Below are positions 28,201 to 43,200 of a stretch of DNA of 64,000 bases, piece by piece. The stretch spans positions 7,072,251 through 7,136,250 of the forward strand of contig NW_020653993.1 in NCBI RefSeq assembly GCF_003589595.1. The letters run 5' to 3'. Each line of letters begins with the position of its first letter. Positions within the stretch are counted from its first letter, which is position 1. The DNA is from Hyposmocoma kahamanoa (taxonomy: Eukaryota > Arthropoda > Insecta > Lepidoptera > Cosmopterigidae). The translations under genes and the position numbers were made by a program. The notes below the pieces were generated by a model. It had not been told where the DNA came from, searched no databases, and saw only the letters and a program-made list of their open reading frames with translations.

Positions 28201-31200
28201 GTCGTATTCCAGAACTCTACTCAATGCTCAAGTCAGGATTTGAGCAGACTTGAGTATGATTTCAAGCACTGGAAATACGACCCTAATGGCAAGGACTTGA
28301 GTATGATTTCTAGTGATTTGAAACATACTCAAACTTGACTTGAGCATTAAGTAAAGTTCTAGAATACGACCCTAAATCTGAATGATTCAAAATAATTGTA
28401 ACCTTATTCTATTTACCTAAGCTTCAAGATTAATACGTGTGTGCATACTGCGAATTGAGTGTTTGAAAATAAAACATAATAATTATTGATATTAATGATA
28501 ATATACTTTATGACATATACATATCCATATTATTGTGTTTTAAATATTTATATATTTGATTGGACATATTACATAAGTATTTTAATTTTTGGCCATTTAA
28601 TGTGTTTTACTAATTGTGCTTCTATTAATTTTGTGACACTCATTTCTGTTTTTATTATTTTCGTATTAATAGTTTCAAAAGACTGGGGGTGTGTTAGCCT
28701 GCACAGCACCTAACCGCTTAATTTGAAAACAAGTCTACATGATTAACACTGAAATGTATTTCCAAAAACCAATTCGTAACTTCCAAACTTGAATCTGGGA
28801 AGGTTTTCTAAGTGGTTGATATTAGATTGAATTTAAGACTGATTTTAAAATGAAGGTCAGGCTCCGGAATCTCTACATTGATTTTACGTATTTAATTGGC
28901 AAATACTTGTTCTTGTAGCGGCCGTCCCGTCGCTGTACTATTGGCGAAACAATATTCAACGAGGTCGCTAAAGATGACGTTGCTACAAATTCTATATATG
29001 TAGATACAGGTCCCCTTTAAGGTCAAACATAGCCGTGAAAATTAGTATGGTGACAGCACACTGTTATGTTAAGGGTGCTGGAGAAATTACAGGCACATGG
29101 GACTTGTCAACTTTTGTATCAGGGTGACAGACGCAATGGCAGTGCCCCTCAGATCTTTGCGATTTAAAGCTTTGTTAGCACTGCAACTGACAAGCCCATA
29201 GGAGCAGACCAGTCACTTGGCTCATAAAAAAACCTGTACACTGTACTACCGCTAGAGAATACACGTATTTGTAATTTCATTTGCGATCTCATGCACTACA
29301 ATAACGCACAAGAGTAAATACGAATTATTGTTTTACCTGCTTGCAACTTCATTATGTAACAATACACAATAAACATTTTGCGCAATGCAGGAAATTTGAG
29401 GTCAAAGGCTGCGATTTATGAACCGCATTAAAAATAATCACGAAATCCTAGTTCCGTTCAGCGTTAGCAAGCGTAAAATGCATATATAGTATAGTGTCGC
29501 GTTGTACAGTAAACAGCACTTCAAGCTTGACACTTTGTACTTTGGACCGTACTTATCGTAACCGGCATAAAATTGGATTTTAATCTTAAGTGTCAAGCTT
29601 GACGTGCTCTTGACCCTGTGTACTACCATTTAAAAACGGAAATAACGTTTGAACACAAAATGTTTATTGTGTTTAAACCATTGACCTACTAACAAAAGGA
29701 CGTCGGGTTACATCGGGGACATAGGGCGTTTAAATCGCACACAGAGCGTCAATCGCGCAGCAGTCTTCGTTTATTCGACTGTCAGCGCGGTTGTCAATTA
29801 TGCAGTATATAATAATAATATGTAAAAATTACTGCAGTAAAGTGTATAAACAGGATTTTGTATCATATTTTCACTAAACAAATATGTTGTGTTATCATAG
29901 TTATCATTTAAAAGTGTTATTTTGTACAGTTATATAGTATTTAATTTATATATAAATTAATCGTAAATAGAAATTACAAAAGCAAACAAAATAATTAAAA
30001 CGCTAACTGTCCTTTTTCTACACATTGCATGCACAAAAGATGGAAAGAGACACATTACGTCAATTTCAAGAAGCTTATATAAACTTCTTGGTCATTTTCA
30101 ATTGTTCGGACCATGAGCGATTGAAATATTTGGAACAAAGAAACTATAGAGTCGTGTTGATTTTGATCTTATTTTTAAAATGACTTTTTATTAAACTTTA
30201 GCAATAACTAACAAAATATTGTTACGGCCTGTCATCTAATACTCACACCTATGTCAGTGACGTACATGCTTGTAAGAGGTGGTTGGACCATTGTGTGGTG
30301 AGTGAGTCGGCTTTACATACTGTTTTAGATATTAACGTCCTATATGACATTAGCTGGTCGGACCACTATCCATTGCAGGTAGTATGTGATTTAGGTTTAG
30401 TTAGAAATAAGATATTAGCCAGCAAAGATCAATGTAACAATAAAATAATTTGGGGTGTACGAAATCTAGAGGAAATTAATAAATACTATGAATGCTGTAA
30501 TAATAAACTGAAGCTCGTACACTGTCCAGATGAATTTTACGAATGTGCCGATAAAATGTGTAATAATGTGAGTCATCGGCGTGTATTGGACAAGTTTTAT
30601 AATAAAATTGTTACAATTCTTAGTCAGTCATCAGTGACTACTTGTACACGTAGGGTTAAGCATAATGTAAAGAATAGGTGTATACTAGGTTGGAATAAGC
30701 ATGTGGCCGAGGCGCACCGACAAGCTAGGTTGGATTTTCAGATGTATGTCTTGTATGGAAAGCCTAGTTGCGGGCTCGTATACGATAGAATGTGTCTTAG
30801 TCGTAAAATATTCAAATCGAGACTAAAGTTTTGTCAACAACATCAAGAACAGATTCGGCTGGATTTACTGGCAGCCCAGCATTCAGCCAAAAAATTTAAT
30901 AAATTTTGGAAGAGTACGAAACAGCTGAATGGTAAGGCAACTATACCTGTCAGTGTGGATGATACAAGTGACCCAAGGGAAATTGCTAATATTTTCAAAC
31001 AACATTTCAAAGTAGAATCTCCATTAATTTCAATGAGTTCACTTTCGTTTAGTAAAGACTGTCATGTCGATCAACCCATATCAATTACTAGTGAAGACGT
31101 AAGACAGGCCATTAATAATATGAAAAGAGGCAAGTCTCCAGGATTTGACAGTCTCAGCATAGAACATTTGAAATATGCAGGTCCTCATATAGATAGACTG

Positions 31201-34200
31201 TTATCCTTTTTCTATACTTTGTGTGTAAGGCACTCATACCTACCGTCGGAGCTGATGAAAACAGTGGTAGTGCCATTAGTAAAAAATGCCACGGGAGATA
31301 TATCTGACAAATCCAACTACAGGCCGATCTCACTAGCTACAATAACAGCAAAAGTCTTGGACCGAATTCTTGATATGCATCTTAGTAAGAGTCTACAAGT
31401 ACATGATGCTCAGTTTGGTTTTCGTGAAGGCTTATCAACCGAATGTGCTATTTTGACCGTCAAACACACCGTTGATTATTATGTAAAGAGGAAAACCCCC
31501 ATATATGCATGTTTCTTAGATCTATCAAAAGCTTTTGACCTAGTCTCATATGATAAACTTTGGTCAAAGTTAAGCTCAGTAGGGGTTTCTCCGGAAGTCA
31601 TAAAACTTTTTCAGTTTTGGTACAGTAATCAGAAAAACACTATAAAATGGGCAAATTTTCATTCTGATGAATACATATTAAATTGTGGTGTAAGACAAGG
31701 AGGATTGACCTCGCCGAGGCTATTTAATGTATATGTGAACAGTCTAATTGAGGAGCTGAGCAGCATGCAGGTCGGATGCCGAATAGATGGCGTCACTGTC
31801 AATAACATAAGCTATGCTGACGACATGGTGCTGCTCAGCCCTTCAATTGGAGGTCTTAGGAAGCTTTTACGTGTATGTGAGGCTTATGCTGTGGAGCACG
31901 GTTTGAAGTACAACGTTACAAAAAGCGAGTTTATGATTTTTAAAGGAAAGAACAAAGGTCCTGTTCATGTACCACCGCTGTTGCTAAACGGAATTACTAT
32001 TAGACGTGTTCCACGGTTTAAGTATCTGGGACACATTTTGACTGAAGAATTGATGGATGATGAGGATATCGAGAGAGAGCGCAGGGCGTTGTCGGTTCGT
32101 GGGAACATGCTGGCACATAGATTCACTCGTTGTACTGTCAGTGTTAAACTGACTCTTTTCAAAGCGTATTGTCAGAGTTTTTACACGTGTGGTCTATGGG
32201 CCAGGTTCACAAAGCGGGCCTACGACTCTCTGCGAGTCCAGTACAACAACGTTTTCAGAGTTCTATTGAGGCTTCCCCGATTCTGTAGTGCTTCGGGCAT
32301 GTTTGCCGATGCACACATGGACGACTTCTATGCGATTATACGAAAGAAGACCGCGTCTATTGTGCAGCGGATTCGGGGAGGTGACAATGGAATTCTGAGG
32401 ATGATAGCAGACAGGATGGACTCTGCTATCCTCAGCCGGTTTACATTGTTACATGTAAAATAGTCCCTTAGTGGTGTAGAATGTCAAATTATTTCACTAA
32501 CATAGTTTTTAAGTATTCTTGTTGCTAACATTCTATGGATTGATTGGTCTGAAAATAAAGGATTTTTATTTTTATTTTATTTTTTATTATTTTTTATTGT
32601 TGTACTCGTTTTACGGCTAGAGATTACCTATCAGAAGTCAGAAATTACATTTCCCCAAAATAACGTTGGCTCGAATTTTCATAATGTAAAATATATGTAT
32701 GTATGTGTATTTTTCTATGAATATTACAAAACAAAAGCTAATTTTGGCTTTGTGCGAAGCATCAAAATTACTTGAAATCGTAACGGTTTTATTATAAATC
32801 GGTTTTCGGAATTACGGATATTTGAGTTTACGTTTACTTGGAATATCGGTACATTTCTTATAGTACACGCTTATTTTCACATTTACAGTAACATGTGTAT
32901 GTTCGTATCTGCCCAACTCTTTATTACTTCTCGAAGTGAATTTGTACAAAATTGGACATGATAATATACATAAAAAATAATTGATATTTACAATAAAGGC
33001 TGCTCCATTACTCTTGTGTTCAAATAATTTTCAGTCGAAGCTAAATATGGTGCATTTTGTTAAGCTTCCAGTAGAAGCTGAATATGGTGTTTTTGGGCCC
33101 TTTAAATTGTTGCAAGCTAAATTAGGCAGTACTGCAATGACGTTACAATTTCAATTAAATTTTTTTTTTATATTTCGTTACATGTCACTACGTTTGTATA
33201 GGTTAACTTCGGACATTTTTTTCGTGGTTTTTGTATTAAACCCGACGTCCATTTGTTGGTAGGTCTATGGTTTAAACGCGTTATTTCCAATTTTAAAAAT
33301 TTACTTTAGCGTTGTCAACTTAAGTGTCAAGGTTTAAAAACAGGAAGAAATCCTATTGGCTCTTAATAATAATAATGTCTTTGATAACTATACAAACCAC
33401 CTAGCACGAAAGTCTGCTACTTTTAAATAATTTCACTTGTTTGTTCGTCGGATGAGCATGACAAAATTTTGGGCGTTTAGTATTCTGCTAAAAGTTAAGA
33501 AGTAGCAGTAGTAGTAGAAGGCTTGCAGTGTGGAAGTCCGCGTGCTGTTGGCACGAGTGTCACGCCACTAAGCATTTCTACTGTATTTATTGTTCTCTGG
33601 GTGTACACTTTCTGGTATTTGTTTATCGGTTTCTTTCTTATTTTCTTCGAAGAGGTAATGTTATTTAATTGCATCTTAATTACATTCCGAATTACTTATA
33701 CTATAGTATGTTACCTCTCTCTTTTTCCTCAATCGTTCCTCGCGTTCTTTCTTTTCTTTCTCCCGTCGTTCCCTTTCTTTCCGTTCGGCCTCTTCTTTCT
33801 GTTTCAGCAGTTCTTCTTCTCGTTTCCTTTTTTCTTCAAGAACTTGCTCCACAGGAATCTCTAACCGCTTGCGTATTATTTTTGTACGTGTTAACATGTT
33901 GTACCTGGAACAATTAATATTTTTAAGTAATGACTACCAAGTTCATTTAGCGGTGTTGCGGTATTGACTTATAGCATTAATGTTCTTGTTGCCAGTAATA
34001 CACGAAAATTCCTTAAAATTCAGCAACATCACGCTGTTACCAGTCTCAAAACTTACCAGCGTATGTTTATTAAATCGATACCTCAAATGAACACTAAGCC
34101 AAGTATATTTTTTTACCTATTCTGTTTTTATTTCTTTTATTCGCAAAATTCATATATTTTTTGTTATTTTTCAAATTTTTTGTATTCCTTTATTTTTCAC

Positions 34201-37200
34201 AAAATTCGGGGAGCATAATATTAGTAAATAAATATGGCTGTGTACAAAAATAACAGAAAATGACCAAAAAATAAAGTTGGCACAGTGTAATTGGAGGTAT
34301 TGAAATATTTCAACGTTTGCACTGTGGGCGTCAGATGTGAAAGTCCCAGGTTCAACTACTGGAACTACTGGAAGTATTATTGAGATATTTTGTGAAATAA
34401 CTCCACTAGTTTTTATTATGATTATTATTACAAAGATCGAACATATTGAAAATGTGTTGCGGATAGAAAGCCGTGAAGAAGGTTCTGAAATCTCTCACTA
34501 GACGTCACTCGCGGCGCAAAATGCCGAAAGATCCAGTACAAAGATATTTAACGAAAACACAAAGGAGGATTTCGACAACTCGTAACTTGACCCTTGTGCA
34601 GTATGGTCGTGGATTCAAGTACCATTGGGTCGAAGAACTTTTCCATTTGTTCGATCTTTGTATTGACTATTAAATCATAGCTGATGGATGCCCCATTCTA
34701 CAATTTTAATAGAAAAAAGTCATTTACATAATTCTGAGTTAGAATTCGTCAAAATAGTAAATTACTTCAATTAGTGTTGTAAGGGTATATTGTTATAACT
34801 GTAAGCATAAGGTATCTATGGCTTGGTGCAAAAAGTGCGTAAGAAGTACTTAAGTAATATGGATATATGAAATAAACCTATAGTAGATGTTTGCTCGTTT
34901 CACATGTGTCCATAGGCTTAAATCTAATTCAAAGAACCACAAAAGCGAAAAGTAGCAACACGTAGAAGCATACGTCTTTCTTTTTCATTTTCTCCGTATA
35001 TACTGGAAATATTCACATGGCAATTTAGAAATTAGTCTCCCTCGTGATCCTAGTAATGGGTAAACTAGTAAAAATTTTATGTATATTTTTTATACATATT
35101 GTTGTTTCGCTTGCGATCTCATGCATTACATAACGTACAAGAGTAAATACGAAACGTTTATATCTCTGCACGTGCAATTTGACATTTAATAAGTTAAATA
35201 TCAAATAAAAGTGCCATTCCAGAGTGTAGAACAACGTTAACTTATGAGTAACTTATTTAACCCAAATGGTATGAAGTAAGAAAGAGTGAGCTGATTTCTG
35301 ACAATTTTAGAGATATATTAATGGGTGGAATCAACTTCCTTTCTCGAGTGAAACCCAATAAAGCAAACTACCTAATATTTAAATTAATGAATGAACATCA
35401 CCTGTCGTAGCCAAAGTTGACGCGGTAGCACATGTTCTTGGTAAGCACGTGCGGGAAAAGCGGCTTGCCGTTCAGCGCCGCCTTATCGAACTCGTAGGCC
35501 ACGCCCAGCTCTGTGCCGTTCACCGTGTACGAGATCTTGCAAGGGGACGACTCCAGGTCCTGGGGGAAAGTTGGTGATTCGTGAACAACTCTACACGTAA
35601 GACTTTACGCACACGGCGTATTTTATACGGCGTAGACGCGCTGTAAACGCGTGTATCGCGCATATTGATAAGAGGTTTTAATTTTAATTTTGTTTGTTAA
35701 TTTCAGTTAATTTTTGAAATGAAGCAACTACTACATGAAATTCTATATAAGCTTCTTGCTTGCAACGTGATGTTTGCGCGCGCGTGAATCGATTCACTAC
35801 AGCGCGTCTGCGGCGCGTATATGCGCAGTAGACGCGCGCATGATACGCGCTTCGTTCGTGAAACGCGCGTTAACATATTGAGATTTACAGTGGTTAATAT
35901 CGCAAATACCTTTCCATGTGTAACAATAGCGAAAACCTAAGAATTCTATAATCTCAGGCAGCAATAATAATAATAATAATAATAACGCACACACTCAACA
36001 TAGCCCCGCACTAGGGAAACCCTGTGTCGCGGGTGCCATGGACACACACATAGACAACCACAAATTACACCCAAACTCACGAGAGAAATAAATGTAGGCC
36101 ATACACATATTTCTCCCGGCCTGGGAATCGAACCCAGGACCTCTGCATGGCAGTCCGGTATGGTAACCGTTCGGCCACGGAGGCAGTTTAAGGGTTGAGT
36201 CCATTTCTGTCCGTAAACAGAGCTTCAGGTTGCGACCGCAATATTTTCCTAAACACCCTGCTAGGCGTATCTGGTCTAAACATAGAAAAACAGACCGAAA
36301 TTGCGACGAGGACGGTTTCAAAACGGTATTTCTACCGGTTTCATTTCAATTAATTTGTGGTGAGAGTATCAACTGACCTTCTGATCTTCATAAAGGAGGA
36401 ATTTTGACCAAGGGGTGTAACAATCGCGACGTTTCCGAGGTCGGTTACCGGACACCCGCGTAACGTCAAACGTCACAGACAATACGTGTAAATAATTAGC
36501 CTTTTATTATATTAATGTGTACGTTACTTTATGAGGTATATAATTAAGGATAAATAATATATATATAAATAAAATCAATCAATATTTACAATATAGGCGC
36601 CGACGACGTCTTTCTCGTTTAGTTGTTGCCCGTACTCCTTGAATTCGCAGTTGTTGACAGCGCGTCCGGAGGTCTCCAAACCCCAGCTATGTTCACCATC
36701 ACCTGAACAATAACAATAGTCAATTAAAACCCAACAACTTAGGACCAATTTACATAGCCGCACAACGGAAAGGGAGCGAGTTTTTGTAACGAATTTGTAT
36801 ATAGTACAATGATTTTTATGACAATTGCGTAACGTATAAACTAAATACTATACGGTAGCTGCGGGAATTCCCGAGACTGCGTGAGAATTATCCGGAAGAG
36901 GCACGACCTATGTTTGGTTCGTATCACTAGATACGTATCATTAGATACAAACTATTGTACGTTACAAAGATATAAAGTTCATTATGCCATGGTTACAAAA
37001 ATTCAACTAATTACATTAATGGCATGACTGACAAATCAGATAAAAAAAAGGTGTGTGGTAAGCTATATATTATTTTGCTGATGGCCGACATCAGCCAAGT
37101 CAAACCATCAGCGAATTCTAATTACAATAGAACATAAATCGATCTGAATCGACCAATACAAATAACTTTATTCTGACAAAATTTAACTTTTTTTTTATGA

Positions 37201-40200
37201 TCTAAAGTGACGGAAGTCTGGTATGTAGCGACACGCCTGTCCATAGTAGCTGTAGTGCCACTCAGAGCTTTAAATCGCAAAGATTTGGGAGGCACCGCCA
37301 TTGCGCCCGTCACCCTGAGACATAAGCTGACGAGTCCCATGTGCCTGTAATTTCACCAGCACCCTTACCCTTCAAAATCGGAACGCAATAATTGCTCACA
37401 TTACTACTTGGTGGCAGAAATAGGGAAGGTGGCAATACTTCCCTGGACGAACTCTTACACAAGGAGCTCTACTGCTAATACCTTTTTTATGAATTTAAAT
37501 CCATGTTTAAGGGAGCTCTTTAATTCTCGTTATTGGTATACGGCTTGTAGAGTGCCATAAAAATAATCAACAGAACATAAAAATAAATACATTGTTGTAA
37601 GACCAGTTTCACTGTGTAAAAATAGACTCTTACCAAGATGTAATGAAGAGTCTTCAGTGGACCAACCAATCCTGAGTCCCGAAGAGATGGTCTCCTTTTC
37701 TAAGCTCGCTTCCGTCGTCGTCACTACGGAGCCCACGCGAACCTAGAACAAAGGCCAGTAAAGTGAGCCTTTACGGATAAAAAATATAATTGAAAAGAAA
37801 CCGAAAATTACTCAAGTAATTATTCCTTATTATATTATTCCTGACGTAGATGGTCCCTGCGCGGGTTTGCTCGCACAGGTTCTAATGTCCTTCCCGCATA
37901 ATCAAGAGGTTGATAGGGTGGGACACTATAAACAAAACTTATGTAAAAGATATGGAACTGTTCCTTATTATAGGATATGGTAGCACCAGTGACCGAAAAG
38001 CACCACTATTCAATATCATTTTTAAATATTAAGACAGACAAAATATTCTATTATAGAAACACGTTTGTTATTGGCAAGTATCAGGTACTGGTTGTTCATT
38101 ATTGGTGAGTCTCGATTAGTGGATTTTTGATGTTCATACTGGAGATTTAGAGAAATTATAGAGTAGGTTATTTAGTAATAATTATAATAGTTTTTTTATG
38201 AAACATACTCATATATGCATAATCTTTTTTGATGATTATATCTGTCAAGTAAACTAATCACTGTCGATACATGTTGAAAAACAAAAACTTATTTCAAATT
38301 TAAAGACACTTTCTTTAAAATGTCGATCATTGGTGCCATCACTCTATTTATAGTTCGAAATTATAAACGTACACTTCAAGGACCTTTTGTAATGACTATT
38401 AAAACCTATAATAGAATCCTCATGTATGTTTCATCCCAGACATCTATCCTCCAAATACCTTAAACGCCCAGTTATACGACGCGAAAATTTTCGCGCGGCT
38501 GCCGCGCGGTGGCCGCCCAGTTACCGCGCTTTCACATACATTAATGGCGAACCTGAATTCTATTTACTAGGCAACAACATTTTAATTCCTCGGAATAAAT
38601 AATCGGGCGTTAACCCTTCAAAACCGGAACGCACCAATGGTCACATCACCGCCTGGCCATACCTATCGGTACGGTGACAGACTTCGCTGGACGAACTCTT
38701 TCACAAGGAGCTCTACTGGTACGAAAAAATTGTTTATGACAAGGAGGGCACATATGTATACTCACTTAAAATATATTATAGTTTTCGTTTTTAAACTTTT
38801 ATTATGTTTATTTCATGTCTCACCTCATAGCAAACTCGTCCGCCGGTGACGCCGTGCGAAGCCCTTGCTCCGGCCCATGCGTAAGAGAAGGCACCCTCGC
38901 TCAGAGGCACCACTGAGTTCAGCTCTGGTAACTCCAGATACTGGTTTAAGTCGCTGTCATCTGTACATGCAAAAATGTAAAAAGTCCTGACATTACACCC
39001 AACTTCAAATTTAATGTTAGAAAATAGGGCACAAAAACGATAAGTGAAATCTGGAGCATCGCCATTTATGAACATTTTTTTTTCGGTCAACCAATTCCGA
39101 TGTCAAACGTGTAACTTTTAAATATACGATGGATTTTAACGTCGCCCAACCATAGTGGCGCACGTCCATGCTATGCACGTTCATTATGCTTCGCTCTGCA
39201 TATAATAACTTTTTTATTTAAAAAAGACCTCAAAATTTTGTGGGATTATATCTATTTACAAATTGTTATTGAAAACAGTTAACGGAAATCTAATAAACCG
39301 GATTCATCCCCTAATTCGCCACCCTTAGAAGTGGAATATTTTCTTAAAATGTATGAGTCCCTTTCCAACAAAAATAACTCGAAATGGGTTCACAAATGTC
39401 CGAGTAACAAACATATCATCCACACGCACACTATGCCAACGAATGTGCTATTACAATGACACGCCACGTGTTCAAGGATAAGTCGTGGATACAGTGACGC
39501 TTGTTTGATGTTCGACGTCATTCGACTTCAAGAAAAAGGCACCAAAACGAAATAATATAAGGTTTTCTCCATATTCTCATTTCACTACAGAACCTTGAGA
39601 AGTAAATTTTGAAACTTACACCAAGATAATGTAATTTTGTTGTCATTAAGCTCTTCGGGTTCGGGAATCTTCAGCTCAGTCGATTCTTTCTTGTCCTTAT
39701 CTTGTTTTGATTGGAAGTCCTCCTGTTGAACAAAACATTTGTTATTCCACTTGCTGACCTACTTCACTGTGACAAAGTTACTTTATTCTTCAACTTTTTA
39801 TCGAGTATAATAAACGGTCCTACATTTTCGATACAACCTATAGAGAACCTAAAAATACTCCTCTTAAATAAATTTGGACGTTATCGCTTAAAACTGAACT
39901 ACTGTTTATTTTTTATCAATCATTGCCCGTATCGGAAATAAGCGATGGCACTTATTTTGTCACAAAACTTGCGCTGCAGCTGCCACGTGTTACTACGAAC
40001 TATGTACCAGAGACTGCAAAAGAACGTGAACGTGTTTAGCGAATAAAAACCGCTTTTTCTCAGTACTCAATCAAATTATTTTAAAAAATTGTGTCATTAG
40101 TGTCACACTATAATCACCATTACAAACTGTTCTTAAAAACTTATTATTGTTTGCTGGGTATGCTTATTGCAATCGGTTGTTTAAAATTACGTAACGCACC

Positions 40201-43200
40201 CCTCATTATAGAATGGCACAAGTGGAGTTACGTCAAAAACGTTTATTGCTCCATTAGATACCGAAAAATATAACCCACATTCTCTCCAATTCTTGTAATA
40301 TCCACTAATATTGTAGATAGAGTTACAAGAATCAGAGATGATGTGGGTTATTTTTTTCTGTATCTAAAGGAGCAACAAACATGTTTGACGTAACTCAACT
40401 TATGCTATTCGGTGTGCGATACGATTTATATACTGTAGATATTTTCCAATAAAAATAACGAAGACTTATTTTAATGCGTATTTTTGCGAAAATACGGCGT
40501 ATATCCTACAGCGATAAATTAAGGAAACGAAGGAGTAACAGAGCGAACAACAGTACCTCGGTGGGTGGGGTGAGCACCTCGTTGGTGACTTCAACGCTGC
40601 GGTAGAAGTTGCTCCACCGCGCCTTCTTCTCCTGCTTGCGCCGCAGACGGCCCAGCCGCACCGGGTCCTAAACGGTCATGCTACTTTAAACAACTCTGTT
40701 ATTGCGACTTCAAACGAGATCTACGTCTTTTAATCTTATCCGTATACGACGAGTGGCCTAATGGTCTAATTTAAAAGCCGGAAGTTGAAAGTTTTTCAAA
40801 ATCAAATTCCTTGTGTTCAATATCTGTAGTCCATTAACAGTTTTCGAAAATATATGAAATTTGACATTACACCAATGATATTATGTACTTTTAAAATGTA
40901 GATATATTACTAGCGTCCGCGTCGTGAAGATTCGAAGATGACACAATTCTAACTGCTTGCAAGCAAATGCGTTTTTCTGCGTCTAGCAAAGGGACGAACG
41001 TGGCGTTTGTGAAATTGCGTAATTTTATTCATGCCGTCGCGTGTATTTACAAAGTGCACTAACCATGTTAAAGTAAAAAAACACAAGGAGTCACATACCA
41101 CGCATAAGTTAGCAGAAATATTTACATTAATGCTATATTTTAATTATTTTTTTATTGTAACAAATTATAGTTGCCAAACGAAGGTCCAGCCATTGATTAT
41201 AAGTACAGATACGAACATTGTAGGCAGTAACTTTACTATGTACCTATTACCTCTTCTACGTTTTACCTTTAATATTAAGTATTAGTAATCTTAAAATATT
41301 TTTTGTATGATATATTTAAGGCTAAAACTCCGACTAATTATTTAAAATACAAATATTTTTCATGTTTGTTAAAGGAAAACAAAATAAATTTGTTTTACTT
41401 CTTGCATACTTTTCGAAACGTTCATTCTGGTCCAAAAAATCATAATCCATGTCTCGACAATACACACTTGACACGCGACAGATTTCAAACGTCGATTACT
41501 ATGAAAGTTACATATCTTATGTATAATATCATTGCATTGCACGCTGAACTTCAGGCTGTTTTTGAAATTTCGAAGTGCGTAATAGCACACAATTAAGCAG
41601 CGTAATTTCGCTACAATTTTAACTGATCTAATTGACAGACACCAAAGTTCGATAGAGCAAGAACAATACAATTTACTTCGTTTGAAAAGTATTCTTAGAA
41701 TCAGCCGAATCTATTATAGAGGTACTGATTTCCTTTTGTTTTAGAATCCGTTTCTTAATTTAAAAAAAAACCGACCTCAAAAGTCATTCATCCCCTAGTT
41801 TCCCACCCTTAGAAGTGGAATCTTTTCATTAAATTTAAATGGGACCACTACTGAGGTACCCTCTTTCAAACAAAAAAGAATCATCAAAATCGGTCCGCAA
41901 ATGCCGTATCCCGCGTTATCGCGTTATCGCGTTATGCCGTTACCGCGGTATCGCCGAGTTATCGCGTAACATACATACAAAAAAAAAATACTGTCGAATT
42001 GAGAACCTCCTCCTTTTTTTGAAGTCAGTTGAAAAGAAATTTCCCGTGGTCAATCCCAGTGAACGTCAGTCAAGTCAGGAGTTCCACGAGTACGAAGGGA
42101 ATTTATTCTGAAGTACGTAATCCCTGCAGACTACGCGTAAAACTGATAATTCGAAAAGTTAACATTTCAATTGTACGGTATAAAGTGCCAGTAAATAATC
42201 TTTGATAACGTCAAATAAAGTGCATGCGCCATCACGTTGGAAAATGTCAAACGAGCCCTCTATTGCTATGGTGACTAACAACACTTCAATAAAAAATAAT
42301 AGAAATACACTTTGTTTATTCTAAACTAACTCACAAATGCATTTTAACTAATATTTAAAACGAAGTTTTGCGTGTTTGAGTACTTGGTACTTATACTAAT
42401 CAATAAATATACAAAATACAACAGGTGCTCAACGTAATAAAAAGCACGCAATTAAAAAAACTATTATAAAAACAAATTTGAGCTCGAGCATTCAAATTTT
42501 AAATCCGGTCCTGATCGATTTTTCTCCTATTAAAACATTCGCCGCGTGTTCAAAAAATGACTTCAATTAGTAAACCAACCATAAAGACGTCGTGTGGTTG
42601 GTTTTCATAAACATACACATATAAACGTGATACCAACCCACGATGATGGTATACAAATTTCAATAAGTAAGTACTGCATTTGACAAAGGTTATTTCAATA
42701 TGGCACGAGAGTACTGTCATGAATACTGTATTTTTTTTATTCATTTTGCACACTGTAGTTACAACTAATAAATAATTCGACAATTGTACGCTGCGAGACG
42801 CGTAGGTGTTAACGCGCCCAACAGACTATTACCAGGACTCCGTATCTCGCTCACGGTTACGCGATAAGTGCCTGCTAGAGACGAAACGGATCGTGATTTG
42901 CGAACACATAGGCCGAATAGCCGGATATCTGCTGTAAACATCGACCGGTTTACAGCGCGCATCACCGTGATTGATTGATTAGTGAATGATCGCACTTTCA
43001 CATTGACGATTTGATTTGTTGCGTCTGGTTTTTATAAAAAAAAAAAAATGCTTCGAGAATACAAAGAAATTCATAACAGAAAAATGTAGTGAAAAAAATT
43101 GCAAACCTGGCAATATTTTCATATGTAAATTTCTCGCAATGGAGAAGGAAAAAGGAATTATTTAATTTTTTAGCTATATTAAAATTTCTACTTGTTAAAG

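Larger units (their letters stand above)
29679..33269. mobile_element. Long TIR element with 8-bp target duplication (copy L2), split by a LINE
   Basis: The ends are CATTGACCTACTAACAAAAG and CATTTGTTGGTAGGTCTATG. It is flanked exactly by GTTTAAAC at 29,671-29,678 and 33,270-33,277. It is the inverse of copy L1. Removing the LINE at 30,224-32,594 and one TATTGTT restores the continuity seen in L1. No transposase was found; non-autonomous. Confidence 0.92.

Noticed and set aside
33523..33917. Hydrophobic Phe/Leu-rich plus-strand frames
   Set aside because: They are the antisense of the Lys/Glu-rich coiled-coil exon at 33,715-33,904, which gives a false membrane-protein look.
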